This document shows, piece after piece, positions 7,736 to 15,705 of a stretch of DNA of 64,000 bases. The notes below the pieces were generated by a model. That model was not told where the DNA came from. It did not search any database and saw only the letters and a list, made by a program, of their open reading frames with translations. The translations under genes were made by a program, and so were the position numbers. Numbering within the stretch: the first letter of the stretch is position 1; each line of letters starts with the position of its first letter. Location of the stretch: NCBI GenBank assembly GCA_965214565.1, contig OZ243951.1:1798001-1862000 (forward strand), written 5' to 3'. This stretch comes from VXYK01 sp965214565. Lineage in GTDB: Bacteria; Actinomycetota; Acidimicrobiia; Acidimicrobiales; Aldehydirespiratoraceae.

Positions 7736-8794
7736 TCAGCCGTAGTGGAGGGCCATGTTCTCGGGGTAGCTGCGGGAGAAATAGTTCCAGAGCTGCTCGC
7801 CGTAGGTAAAGGGGCGGTAGTTGCTGGCAATGTCGCCGACACCGGCCTCGGTCTCCTCCTTGAGGGCCATGAAACCGGCGCTGGTGTGGTGGGGACTTGC
7901 CGCCACCGCAGCCGCGAAGCGGTCGTCGAGAGGCAGCGGGGCCAGTGAGGCTTCCAGCGACGGGCCATGGAAGTAGCCCGCTGAATAGCGTTCGCAGGCG
8001 GTGATCACCCGGTGCGCGGTTGCCACCAGGTAGTTGCCGGTCATGGCCTGCAGCATCTCCCCGAGGTTGATGACGAACGACCCCTCCACGAACGGAACAT
8101 CGATCCACTCGCCTGCCTGGTTCTGGACCTGCAACCCGGCGGTCGTGCCCGGTGCGAGCACGGTCAAGAAACCGGTGTCGTGGTGTGCGTTGACCCCGGC
8201 AGCACCGTCAGGGGTGGGTGGATAGTGGATGAACTTCGACAGCGACATGGGGCGGTCCCCGAAGTAGTGCTTCATGTGGTCCTCAGGCAGGCCCAGACCC
8301 AGCGACAGGGCGCTCAGAAGCCGGTCAGCCAGAGCTCCCAGTTCGTCGAACCACTGAAGAGCGAGGGTTCGCTGCCCGGCCAGGACTTCCTCGGGCAGCC
8401 ACTGGTTGGGGCCCAGCAGACGCAGATAGACGGGTTCGGCGTCTTCGGGGTGAGGGGGCCACTCGCTCCACCAGTCGATCTGTTCGCGGATGTCGGGGCG
8501 GTTGTTGGTGTACTCGGCCCCCACAGGCTCCCATCCTCGGAAATGGCGTGACTTGGTCTTGTCGATCAGCGCCTTGGTGTCGTCGGGCAGCGCGAAGAAG
8601 CGGTGCATCATCTCGAACACGTCATCGCACAGCCCGTCGCTCACGCCGTGGTTCACGACCAGGAAAAAGCCGACCTCATGGCAGATCCGACACAGTTCCT
8701 CCGCCAACTCCCGACGCGCCTCCGAAACCTGCGAAGCATCCGACAACGGCCCGAGATCGACCACCGGAATCCGGTCGAACGGCGCAGAACTCAT
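7736..8794 (-). CDS. 2-oxoglutarate/Fe(II)-dependent dioxygenase, isopenicillin N synthase-like
   Basis: A 352-residue protein with the two-domain layout of the isopenicillin N synthase superfamily. The N-terminal DIOX_N part is IPVVDLGPLSD through GFFLVVNHGVSD. The iron triad is His204 and Asp206 (NAHHDTGFLTVL) with distal His261 (ATAHRV). RYS at 269-271 is the expected co-substrate-binding motif. It lies between the two alcohol dehydrogenase genes, 52 nt downstream of the first, on the same strand. A hydroxylase working in series with two alcohol dehydrogenases would be sensible, for example substrate hydroxylation then oxidation of the alcohol; that is inference. It is not part of the known core mycofactocin set. 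Confidence 0.88.
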   Translation of the reverse strand: MSSAPFDRIPVVDLGPLSDASQVSEARRELAEELCRICHEVGFFLVVNHGVSDGLCDDVFEMMHRFFALPDDTKALIDKTKSRHFRGWEPVGAEYTNNRPDIREQIDWWSEWPPHPEDAEPVYLRLLGPNQWLPEEVLAGQRTLALQWFDELGALADRLLSALSLGLGLPEDHMKHYFGDRPMSLSKFIHYPPTPDGAAGVNAHHDTGFLTVLAPGTTAGLQVQNQAGEWIDVPFVEGSFVINLGEMLQAMTGNYLVATAHRVITACERYSAGYFHGPSLEASLAPLPLDDRFAAAVAASPHHTSAGFMALKEETEAGVGDIASNYRPFTYGEQLWNYFSRSYPENMALHYG

Positions 8795-8846
8795 AACCTC
8801 AGCCTACGGCCTGGACTCCGCTGCGGCCAGACCTGTGGACACCGAC

Positions 8847-9986
8847 CTAGTCGAAGACGATCACTCCGCGGATGTTCTTGTCATCGCGCATGTCCTGGTA
8901 GCCCTCGTTGATCTCATCGAGCGAATAGGTCTGGGTGACCAGCTCATCGAGTTTGAGCTGGCCGGCCTGATACATCGACAGCAGATGGGGCACCGCCCGA
9001 CGGGGACTGTCAGAGCCGTAGATCGTGCCTCGCAGCTGCTTGTTCATCATGGCGAACTCGAAGAGATTCAGCTGCACGTCCATCTGCAGCATCGGCGCCA
9101 AGCCGGTGATCACGATGGTGCCGCCCTTGCGTGTCAGAAACTGGGCAGGCGCTACCAGATCGCCCGTTACGACCCCCGGCGACAGAATCACGCTGTCGGC
9201 CATCACCCCATGGGTCAGGCCTCCCACCAGCTCCATCGCCTCCTCCATCGACGAAGACGTGTGTGTCGCCCCGAACTCGAACGCCTTCTCGCGCTTGAAC
9301 TCCGCTGGATCGACCGCAACGATCGTCTTTGCACCCGCGGCCTTCGCTCCCTGCAGGGCGTTGGAACCGATCCCGCCGCAGCCGACGACCACCACAGTGT
9401 CACCCGCTGAGACCTCGGCACGGTTGACGGCCGAACCGAAACCGGTAGCGACCCCGCAGCTCACCAGCGCCGCGGCGATCAGAGACACGTCCTTGTCGAC
9501 CTTGATGACCGAATCCTCACAGAGCAGCATGTGCTCGGCGAAGGTCCCGAGCTTTGCCATCGTGTTGATCGTCTCTCCGTCGGGACCCTTGTGGGCGTTG
9601 CGCCCGTCGGTGATCATGCCCGGGCCGAGCGTGCCCGCCCCGAGGTCGCAAAGGTTCTGTTGCCCTGAGGCGCACCACCGACACTTTCCACAGGCCGGCA
9701 CGAACGAAACCGCAACGTGGTCGCCGACTTCCAGATCGGTGACTTCGGGGCCGACCTCGATCACCACGCCGGATCCCTCGTGCCCGCCGATGACGGGCAG
9801 CAGGGAGGAGCCGCCCGGTGCGTCCGCTGAGCCGAGGTCACCAGTGACCATGTGTTCGTCGGAGTGGCAGAGACCGGCCGCACGGGTCTTGACGAGGATC
9901 TCACCCCGTCGAGGACCGTCAAGCTCCACTTCCTTGACCTGCCATTGTTGATGCGCCCCATACAGCACCGCAGCGCGAGTCTTCAT
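8847..9986 (-). CDS. Zn-dependent alcohol dehydrogenase, NDMA/mycofactocin-dependent type (first copy)
   Basis: A 379-residue medium-chain dehydrogenase. Zinc-ligand motifs are GLCHSDEH, GGHEGSG and CGKCRWCASGQQNLC; the nucleotide site is GCGGIGSNALQGA. The N-terminal MKTRAAVL and the C-terminal YQDMRDDKNIRGVIVFD place it in the family that accompanies mycofactocin clusters. A longer reading frame extends to 10049, but family members begin at MKT, so I use the ATG at 9986. Compared with the second copy it carries small insertions (GSADAPGGSS near residue 50 and GRNAHKGPDGE near 127), suggesting a different substrate. By family knowledge the bound NADH is re-oxidised by mycofactocin rather than by free NAD exchange. 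Confidence 0.9.
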   Translation of the reverse strand: MKTRAAVLYGAHQQWQVKEVELDGPRRGEILVKTRAAGLCHSDEHMVTGDLGSADAPGGSSLLPVIGGHEGSGVVIEVGPEVTDLEVGDHVAVSFVPACGKCRWCASGQQNLCDLGAGTLGPGMITDGRNAHKGPDGETINTMAKLGTFAEHMLLCEDSVIKVDKDVSLIAAALVSCGVATGFGSAVNRAEVSAGDTVVVVGCGGIGSNALQGAKAAGAKTIVAVDPAEFKREKAFEFGATHTSSSMEEAMELVGGLTHGVMADSVILSPGVVTGDLVAPAQFLTRKGGTIVITGLAPMLQMDVQLNLFEFAMMNKQLRGTIYGSDSPRRAVPHLLSMYQAGQLKLDELVTQTYSLDEINEGYQDMRDDKNIRGVIVFD

Positions 9987-10152
9987 CGTCGATTCTCCAA
10001 CCGTGTTCGGACCAAGTGAATTGCGCGCACAGTAGTAGGAGTCGAACACGCAGGCGAATCTCGCTTATGACGTTGAGCACATGGCGCGGCGTGCTGTTGT
10101 GACCGGGTGCGTGGTCCGCCTGGTTGGCACGTTCCGGCGGTTGCCGACGGGC

Positions 10153-10944
10153 TCAGATGGTGTTGATCATGCCTCCGTCGACTGGCACCACGGTGCCGGT
10201 GACGGCGCTGGCGCCCTCAGAGCAGAGCCAACAGATCGCGTCGGCGACTTCGGCCGGTTCGACGAGTCTTGCGAGGGGTCGTTGATGGGCCGCGAACTCT
10301 TCGATGTCAGTGTTGAACGAGGCGGCTGACGCCTCCAGGATTGCGGTGCGGGTGGAACCGGGTGCTACGGCATTCGACGTGACCCTCGTACCTGCCAGAT
10401 CGACGGCGAGCGATTTCACCAGACCGATGACTCCGTGTTTGGCAGCAACGTAAGGTGCCATTCTCGACAGCCCGATGGTGCCGGCAGACGACGACACAGC
10501 CACGAAACGGCCCCGCCTGGGTTCTGGCGACGCCAAGATCGGTGGGATCGCCGCTCGTGCCGTATGGAAGACCCCAGTCAGGTTGATGTCTGTGACTGTT
10601 TCCCATTCGGTGTTGCCGACCTCCCAGAGCGGGGTGCGTGCCTTGAACACGCCGGCCACCGCGACCGCAGCATCGAGACGACCGAAGTGCTCGACGGCTG
10701 CTTCGGCGGCGTCGTGCAGCGCAACCTGGTCTCGCACGTCGACCTGCATGGTCAGGACATGGTCGCCGCCTGCGGTTCCTACCGCGGCGAGTTCGTCCGG
10801 GGTGGCGAGTGCATACTCGATGTTGGGAACGTCGCCGCAGATGTCGACAGCGACCACCGACCAACCGTCGGCAACCAGTCGGGCAACGGTTGCTGCGCCG
10901 ATTCCGCGGGCTGCACCGGTGACAAGGGCGACAGGTCGATTCAT
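10153..10944 (-). CDS. Mycofactocin-coupled SDR-family oxidoreductase
   Basis: Short-chain dehydrogenase of 263 residues from the ATG at 10944 (MNRPVALVTG), 10 nt after the mftE stop. The nucleotide motif is GAARGIGAATV. The catalytic set is the Ser of VSSSAGT and the YVAAK of APYVAAKHG; the C-terminal VPVDGGMINTI is typical. Compared with ordinary SDRs it has an insertion after the second strand (IEYALATPDELAAVG), a mark of subfamilies that keep nicotinamide bound and pass electrons to mycofactocin. It would be a client enzyme of the cofactor made by the adjacent genes. The substrate is unknown. Confidence 0.88.
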   Translation of the reverse strand: MNRPVALVTGAARGIGAATVARLVADGWSVVAVDICGDVPNIEYALATPDELAAVGTAGGDHVLTMQVDVRDQVALHDAAEAAVEHFGRLDAAVAVAGVFKARTPLWEVGNTEWETVTDINLTGVFHTARAAIPPILASPEPRRGRFVAVSSSAGTIGLSRMAPYVAAKHGVIGLVKSLAVDLAGTRVTSNAVAPGSTRTAILEASAASFNTDIEEFAAHQRPLARLVEPAEVADAICWLCSEGASAVTGTVVPVDGGMINTI

Positions 10945-10954
10945 GTCACTTTGT

Positions 10955-11704
10955 CTAGCTTGTCTGGTGCCGGTTGACCGCAATTCCGGGGCAGCTGGTG
11001 GTCAGTTGGGTCACGGCGTCGTCGATCAGAGCGGCCAGGAGTCGGGTTCCCTCGGCTGCGTTGGCGCCGGTGGGGTCGCCGAGCACGCCGTTGGCCGACA
11101 CCTCGCGAACTCCGCCTTCGATCATCTTGGGGAGCAGCTCCTCGATTGGCTCGGCGGCTCCCGGTTCGGCCAGGTCGAGGTGGACGAGATCCTCGGCGAT
11201 CGCCAGCATCAGCGAGGTCTCGGTCCGTCCGGCGTGCGCGTCGGCGCCGGGGAGTCGCACCGACCAGACTTCGAGTGCCCGTCCACGGGCCTTGCAGACT
11301 TCGGTTGCCGCACGGAGTGCGTAGGCGTTGCCGCCGTGGCCGTTGATTGCCACGATGCGCTCGAACTCGGGACCTGCATTGGCGACGATCTCGATGAGCA
11401 TCTCGGTCAACACCCGGGTCCCCACTGAGAGTGTGCCCGCGAAGCCTCGGTGCTCATCGGAGGCGGAGATGCTGATCGCGGGTGCCACCCGAACCGAATC
11501 GAGGCGGAGGGCCATCCCGGCGGCCACCGCTTGTGCGATCCGCGTATCGGTGTCGAGCGGAAGGTGCGGTCCGTGCTGTTCGGTTGATCCCAGGGGAAGA
11601 AGCAGGGTCAACGGGGCCGCCTCGCTGCCGGCAGCTATTTCTGGTGAAGTGGACGAGCCGAGTGCGGCCATGGTGCGAACTGTAGCTTCGGCCGGTTCAG
11701 CCAA
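10955..11704 (-). CDS. mftE: Mycofactocin peptidase MftE (creatininase family)
   Basis: A 249-residue creatininase-family metallopeptidase. Family motifs are LGSTEQHGPHLPLDTDT, EHRGFAGTLS, NGHGGN and DAHAGRTETS, which supply the metal and catalytic Glu/His/Asp residues. MftE cuts the MftC-modified precursor to release the C-terminal Val-Tyr-derived unit, the next step after decarboxylation and crosslinking. Its ATG overlaps the mftD stop region by 8 nt, so the two are translationally coupled. The N-terminus carries about 30 extra Ala/Ser-rich residues before the conserved core, so a later start is possible. Confidence 0.92.
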   Translation of the reverse strand: MAEPAEATVRTMAALGSSTSPEIAAGSEAAPLTLLLPLGSTEQHGPHLPLDTDTRIAQAVAAGMALRLDSVRVAPAISISASDEHRGFAGTLSVGTRVLTEMLIEIVANAGPEFERIVAINGHGGNAYALRAATEVCKARGRALEVWSVRLPGADAHAGRTETSLMLAIAEDLVHLDLAEPGAAEPIEELLPKMIEGGVREVSANGVLGDPTGANAAEGTRLLAALIDDAVTQLTTSCPGIAVNRHQTS

Positions 11705-12863
11705 GCTCGGGAGGGGAGAAGCCTTTTGGCACGACCACGTCTGCGGGGGTCAACTCGGTGATCGAGTTCTTGCCGATGCCGCGCAGCGTCGCGGTGATCC
11801 CAGCGTTGAGGATGTCGAGCACGTTCTCCACACCAGCCTGCCCGTTGGCTGCCAGACCCCAAAGATATGCCCGGCCGATCAGTACGGCGTCGGCGCCGAG
11901 GGCGCAGGCCTTGACGACATCGCTGCCCCGCCGGATACCGCCGTCGAGAACGACTTCGATCTCGCCGCCGACCGCGCCCGCGATCTCCGGGAGTACCCGG
12001 ATCGAGGCGGGGGCACTGTCGACATTGTTGCCGCCGTGGTTCGACACCGAGATCGTTGTGGCGCCCGCATCGACCGCTCGGCGGGCTTCGTCGGCTCTGG
12101 CGATTCCCTTGACCATGAACGGGCCGTCCCACTCAGAACGTAACCACGCAACGTCTTCCCAGGTCGGTGGGGGCGTGGTCATCCAGGTGCCGTAGGCCTC
12201 GAAGAACAGCGGCGCCTGTTCGTCGACACCGGCGAAGTTCGGGACCCGGAGCAGAGGGATCGTGCCTTGGCGCAGCCACGACCAGGCCCACGCCGGTTTC
12301 GTCAGAACCTCGAAGGCGTGCGGCAGGATCTCCTTGGGGGCGAAGGATTGGGGGATGTGGGGGCTGCCCCAGTCCCGGCCGTGGGAGAACGACCAGTCGA
12401 GCGTGAGGATCAGACCCACCGCCCCGGCGGTTCTGGCGCGCTCCATGCGGGCGAGCATGAAGTCGCGGTCTCCGGCCCAGTAGATCTGGAAGAAGGTCTG
12501 CGGGTTGGCAGCGACGACCTCCTCGATCGGTTTGCCTCCGAAGGAACTGAGCCCCATCGGGATCCCCCGGTTCGCTGCGGCTTGAGCAACGGCTACTTCA
12601 CCTTGCGGATGAACGGCCTGCACGCCGGTGGGGGAGATCATCACCGGCATCGCCGAGGGCCGGCCCATTATGTTGACGGCGATCTCGGGGCTTGCGGCCT
12701 GTCCTGCGGTTACGGGCCGGAACCCCAGTTCGTCGAAAGCGGCGGTGTTGTCGCGCATCGACACGCCGGCCTCAGCACCGGCTATCAGGGCGCCGTAGAC
12801 GGACTTGGGAATGCGCTTGCGAGCACGCTGCTCGGCGATGGCGACGGTCTCAAACCAGCTCAC
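11697..12863 (-). CDS. mftD: Mycofactocin FMN dehydrogenase MftD
   Basis: A 388-residue member of the lactate-dehydrogenase/glycolate-oxidase flavoprotein family. Flavin- and substrate-site motifs are visible: PVMISPTGVQ, FFQIYWAGDRD, ISVSNHGGNNVDSAP (active-site His of SNHGG) and DGGIRRGSDVVKA. MftD oxidises the released dipeptide-derived ring (AHDP) by oxidative deamination to give the redox-active dione, premycofactocin. The start is ATG at 12863, 100 nt downstream of mftC. That gap contains a strong inverted repeat. The gene order C-D-E is that of the standard mycofactocin locus. Confidence 0.92.
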   Translation of the reverse strand: MSWFETVAIAEQRARKRIPKSVYGALIAGAEAGVSMRDNTAAFDELGFRPVTAGQAASPEIAVNIMGRPSAMPVMISPTGVQAVHPQGEVAVAQAAANRGIPMGLSSFGGKPIEEVVAANPQTFFQIYWAGDRDFMLARMERARTAGAVGLILTLDWSFSHGRDWGSPHIPQSFAPKEILPHAFEVLTKPAWAWSWLRQGTIPLLRVPNFAGVDEQAPLFFEAYGTWMTTPPPTWEDVAWLRSEWDGPFMVKGIARADEARRAVDAGATTISVSNHGGNNVDSAPASIRVLPEIAGAVGGEIEVVLDGGIRRGSDVVKACALGADAVLIGRAYLWGLAANGQAGVENVLDILNAGITATLRGIGKNSITELTPADVVVPKGFSPPELG

Positions 12864-12890
12864 GATTTGTGACCGTACCGCCCTCCACCG

Positions 12891-12937
12891 AAATCTGCGC
12901 GTTCAACCACGAGGGATGTAGCTGGACGCGCAGATTT
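12891..12937. repeat. Long inverted repeat between mftC and mftD
   Basis: Arms AAATCTGCGCGT (12891-12902) and ACGCGCAGATTT (12926-12937) are perfect reverse complements of 12 bp, and three more inner pairs (one G-T) extend the stem to about 15. The loop is about 17 nt. It fills much of the only real gap in the mftA-mftE run. It could be a transcript-processing or partial-termination hairpin that lowers mftD expression relative to mftC, or a dispersed palindromic repeat unit. There is no T-run on either side, so a classical terminator is unlikely. Confidence 0.75.
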
Positions 12938-12963
12938 AGGATCGACGATCCCGACGGGCTCAA

Positions 12964-14169
12964 TCAGCCCCGGGCAGCGCGGTGGTTACGGGCCAGGAAC
13001 TTGACGGGGGACGGGCGGGAATGGTCGAGAGCCGGAGCGGGGCGGGCTGCGGCGGCGGCGTTGACGAGTGGTTCGCCGTGGCCCAGGACGCATTCAGGGT
13101 CGGGCCCGTCAAGGGGGATGCCGGTGAAGAACTTGGCGGCCATGCAGCCTCCACCGCAGGCATCGAATTGGCCGCACGATGCGCAGGCCCCGGCCGACTG
13201 CGGCTCTCGAAGTTCGGCGAACAGTTCGCTGTGTTGCCAGACCCGCTGAAACCCGCCGTGATCGCGGACGCTGCCCGCCCGGAACTCGTCGTGGAGCACG
13301 AAGGGGCAGGCGTAGACGTCGCCGATCGGGTCGATCAGGCAGACCACCCGGCCGGCCCCGCACAGGTTCAGTCCCGGCAGCGGCTCACCGAGGGCGGACA
13401 GATGAAAGAACGAGTCGCCGGTGAGCACCTCAGGCCGGTCGAGCAGCCAACGGTACAGCCAGCGTTGCTGTGAGTCGGTGGGATGCAGTTCGTGCCAGCT
13501 GTCAGCCCCGCGCCCTGACGGGCGGAAACGGGTGAGTCGCAACTCGGCATCGAAGGAGGCGGCCATAGCCTCGAACTCGTCGACTTGAGCGATGTTGTGA
13601 CGGGTCATCACCACCGAGATCTTGAAGCCTTTGAAACCTGCGTCGTGCAGGTGCCTCATTGCCTGCTGAGCGATCTCGAAGGAACCCTCGCCACGGACCG
13701 CGTCGTTTGTCGCGGCGTCTGCGCCGTCTATCGAGATCTGCACGTCCACGTAGTCGGAGGCCGCGAGCCTGCGGGCGACCTCTGCGTCGATGCGTGAGCC
13801 GTTCGTTGAGAACTTGACGCCGACCCCGTGGTCGGTGGCGTAGTCGACGAGATGCCAGAAGTCGCTGCGGATGGTCGGTTCGCCTCCGCCGATGTTGATG
13901 TAGAAGACCTGCATCCGCTCAAGTTCGTCGATCACGGCTTCGGCTTCCTCGGTGGTGAGCTCGCGAGGGTCGCGTCTGCCCGAGGAGCTGAGGCAGTGGA
14001 TGCACTGCAGGTTGCAGGCATATGTGAGTTCCCAGGTCAGACAGATCGGAGCGTCGAGCCCCGCTTTCATCTGGTCCGCGAGGCCGCTGCGCTTCACTGG
14101 CGACAACACCTGGTTGTCAGGTGCCGACGTTGAGGCGAACGCAAGCGGCGAGGTAGCGGTGGCGGTCAT
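12964..14169 (-). CDS. mftC: Mycofactocin radical SAM maturase MftC
   Basis: A 401-residue radical SAM protein. The SAM-cluster cysteines are C52, C56 and C59 in YACNLQCIHC. The C-terminal SPASM region with auxiliary-cluster cysteines runs from LCGAGRVVC through YACPF to ACASCGQFDACGGGCMAAKF. MftC oxidatively decarboxylates the C-terminal tyrosine of MftA and then crosslinks it to the preceding valine. Its ATG overlaps the mftB stop (ATATGA), so the two are translationally coupled. About 45 residues precede the radical SAM core, normal for MftC. Confidence 0.95.
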   Translation of the reverse strand: MTATATSPLAFASTSAPDNQVLSPVKRSGLADQMKAGLDAPICLTWELTYACNLQCIHCLSSSGRRDPRELTTEEAEAVIDELERMQVFYINIGGGEPTIRSDFWHLVDYATDHGVGVKFSTNGSRIDAEVARRLAASDYVDVQISIDGADAATNDAVRGEGSFEIAQQAMRHLHDAGFKGFKISVVMTRHNIAQVDEFEAMAASFDAELRLTRFRPSGRGADSWHELHPTDSQQRWLYRWLLDRPEVLTGDSFFHLSALGEPLPGLNLCGAGRVVCLIDPIGDVYACPFVLHDEFRAGSVRDHGGFQRVWQHSELFAELREPQSAGACASCGQFDACGGGCMAAKFFTGIPLDGPDPECVLGHGEPLVNAAAAARPAPALDHSRPSPVKFLARNHRAARG

Positions 14170-14447
14170 ATCGCCACCAGGAAGTCGGAGGCGGCCAACG
14201 AAGCCAGGGCCTTCTCGAATGAGGGCCAGCGGCGATCCTCCAGGCCCGCTGATTCGAAGGCCTCGCGGACGCTGCAGTGTTCCCCGAGGTTCTCGACGAG
14301 CGTCACAAGCTCGGGTGCTCTCAGGAAGTTCAGGCGGCGATTGTCGTAGTGGTAGGCGAGCGCGCCGAACGGTTCCGGTCGCAGAGCCACACGTTCGTGC
14401 AGCCGGTATCGACGATCCGCGTCAAATTCCACGGTGGTTGACTCCAC
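14166..14447 (-). CDS. mftB: Mycofactocin precursor-binding chaperone MftB
   Basis: A 93-residue PqqD-like (RRE) protein. It has the expected small winged-helix pattern: RYRLHERVALRPEPFGALAY as the leading strands, RLNFLRAPELVTLVENL, and the helical end RRWPSFEKALASLAASDFLV. MftB binds the MftA leader and presents the peptide to MftC. It starts 20 nt after the mftA stop and its own stop overlaps the mftC start. Size, position and sequence all agree. Confidence 0.93.
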   Translation of the reverse strand: MESTTVEFDADRRYRLHERVALRPEPFGALAYHYDNRRLNFLRAPELVTLVENLGEHCSVREAFESAGLEDRRWPSFEKALASLAASDFLVAI

Positions 14448-14467
14448 GGTGTTTCAACTCCACGCGA

Positions 14468-14593
14468 TCAGTAGACCCCGCACATCCCGTCGATGGAAAT
14501 CTCTTCCACCAGCAGTTCCTCCTCGACGAGGTCGGAGACGGGGAGGCCTTCGTGTTGAGCGTCCGCTAGTTCGGTCTTGTTGATGGGCTTCAT
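14468..14593 (-). CDS. mftA: Mycofactocin precursor peptide MftA (41 aa)
   Basis: A short gene found by reading upstream of mftB. From the ATG at 14593 it encodes MKPINKTELADAQHEG followed by an acidic stretch and ends in IDGMCGVY, directly before the TGA. The IDGMCGVY end is the diagnostic core of mycofactocin precursors; the final Val-Tyr becomes the cofactor. The preceding LLVEEISIDG segment is the leader part recognised by MftB. The length of 41 is slightly longer than typical precursors (about 30). An AGAGTGA sequence before the start could serve as the ribosome site. Being first in the run, it probably carries the promoter in the 150 nt upstream. Confidence 0.97.
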   Translation of the reverse strand: MKPINKTELADAQHEGLPVSDLVEEELLVEEISIDGMCGVY

Positions 14594-14745
14594 GGTATTC
14601 ACTCTAGGGGATTGCTTCTCGATGGTTCCATCGGCGGTTTGTTGCCCTACTTTGGGGAATTATAGAATTCTGGATGTGAGTGACAAAGCGCAGGTCATGT
14701 GCTGGATCCGAGATCACACTCCTTCGCTACTGTGGTGGCATTGGC

Positions 14746-14844
14746 ATGACCGATGAGATCACCGTTCAAGTCAAAGCCCCCGGCAAGTCGTTCCGCAAGG
14801 GCATGACGTTGGTGGATCTGATTCGCAAGTTCCCCGACGGATGA
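14746..14844 (+). pseudogene. IS1595-type transposase remnant, N-terminal 32 codons
   Basis: A 32-codon frame, MTDEITVQVKAPGKSFRKG followed by MTLVDLIRKFPDG, then TGA. The motif KAPGK..RKGMTLVDLIRKFPD resembles the very start of IS1595-family transposases, which usually continue into AxxWFE and a zinc ribbon. Here the sequence switches directly into alkD: its TGA shares the ATGA with the alkD start. I infer that a former element was cut at this point and alkD now abuts the stub. The identification is by motif memory only. Confidence 0.5.
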
Positions 14845-15572
14845 ACATTCGAGAATCTGTCATTGTCGCCCTACGCGATGCCGCCGACCCGGTCAGGGCA
14901 CCGCAGCAGAAGGCATACATGAAGTCGGACATGCCCTACCTGGGGGTGGGCGTGCCGCAATGCCGCCGCATCGCAAGCGCCCTGTTCACCAAGCACCCGC
15001 TGCCGGACGCCGATGCCTGGGAGGCGGCCATTCTCGACCTCTGGCGCCGGGCCGCTCACCGCGAGGAACGCTACGCGGCGGTCGAGCTGCTGCTCTTCGG
15101 GCGCTATTCGAACTGGCTCGAACCGGCGCGCCTTCCCATGATCGAGGAGATGGTCGTCACCGGCGCCTGGTGGGACTACGTGGACGCGATTGCCGGGCGC
15201 GGGGTGGGGGCCATGCTCGCTGCACATCCCCGCCCGATGAAGGCCATCCTCCGGGAGTGGGCGAGGGACGGCGACATCTGGAAGCGGCGAACCGCCATTC
15301 TCGCCCAACTCCGCGCGAAGCAAGGGACGGATCCGAACCTGCTCGCCGACGCGATCCGGCCGTCCATCGGCCACCCCGAGTTTTTTCTTCGCAAGGGCAT
15401 CGGCTGGGCGCTCCGCGAGTACTCCAAGACCGATCCGGGATGGGTGGCGGCGTTCGTAGACGCGCATCCAGGGCTCTCCACGCTGAGCCGGCGCGAAGCA
15501 CTCAAGCACCTGGAGCGTCAACACGAACGTAGGACCGCGGCAGGGCCTCCGGAGGCAGGGCCTCTGGACTGA
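14841..15572 (+). CDS. alkD: DNA alkylation repair protein, AlkD-like
   Basis: A 243-residue all-helical HEAT-repeat glycosylase of the AlkD group, which removes cationic alkylated bases such as 3- and 7-methylpurines. Family landmarks are GVGVPQCRRIA near residue 36, the VTGAWWDYVDAIA segment at 106-118 (supplying the Trp and Asp of the active cleft), the Arg in WKRRTAI at 148-153, and FFLRKGIGWALREYSK with the conserved Trp189. The length is normal (about 230-240). The ATG overlaps the stop of the transposase remnant, and codon use is richer in GC than in flanking genes, so the gene may have arrived by transfer. There is no partner gene nearby. Confidence 0.9.
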   Translation: MNIRESVIVALRDAADPVRAPQQKAYMKSDMPYLGVGVPQCRRIASALFTKHPLPDADAWEAAILDLWRRAAHREERYAAVELLLFGRYSNWLEPARLPMIEEMVVTGAWWDYVDAIAGRGVGAMLAAHPRPMKAILREWARDGDIWKRRTAILAQLRAKQGTDPNLLADAIRPSIGHPEFFLRKGIGWALREYSKTDPGWVAAFVDAHPGLSTLSRREALKHLERQHERRTAAGPPEAGPLD

Positions 15573-15705
15573 AGCCGTCCCCCACGCTGATCAGGCGAAT
15601 TGTCACTCACGTTTATGACTCCCCTACTTTGGCGCGACTATGGACACGGCCGGGGACTGGCCAGGGCACGGTTCGGCAAGGAATTGAACGGTGCAGGGAG
15701 GTTTT

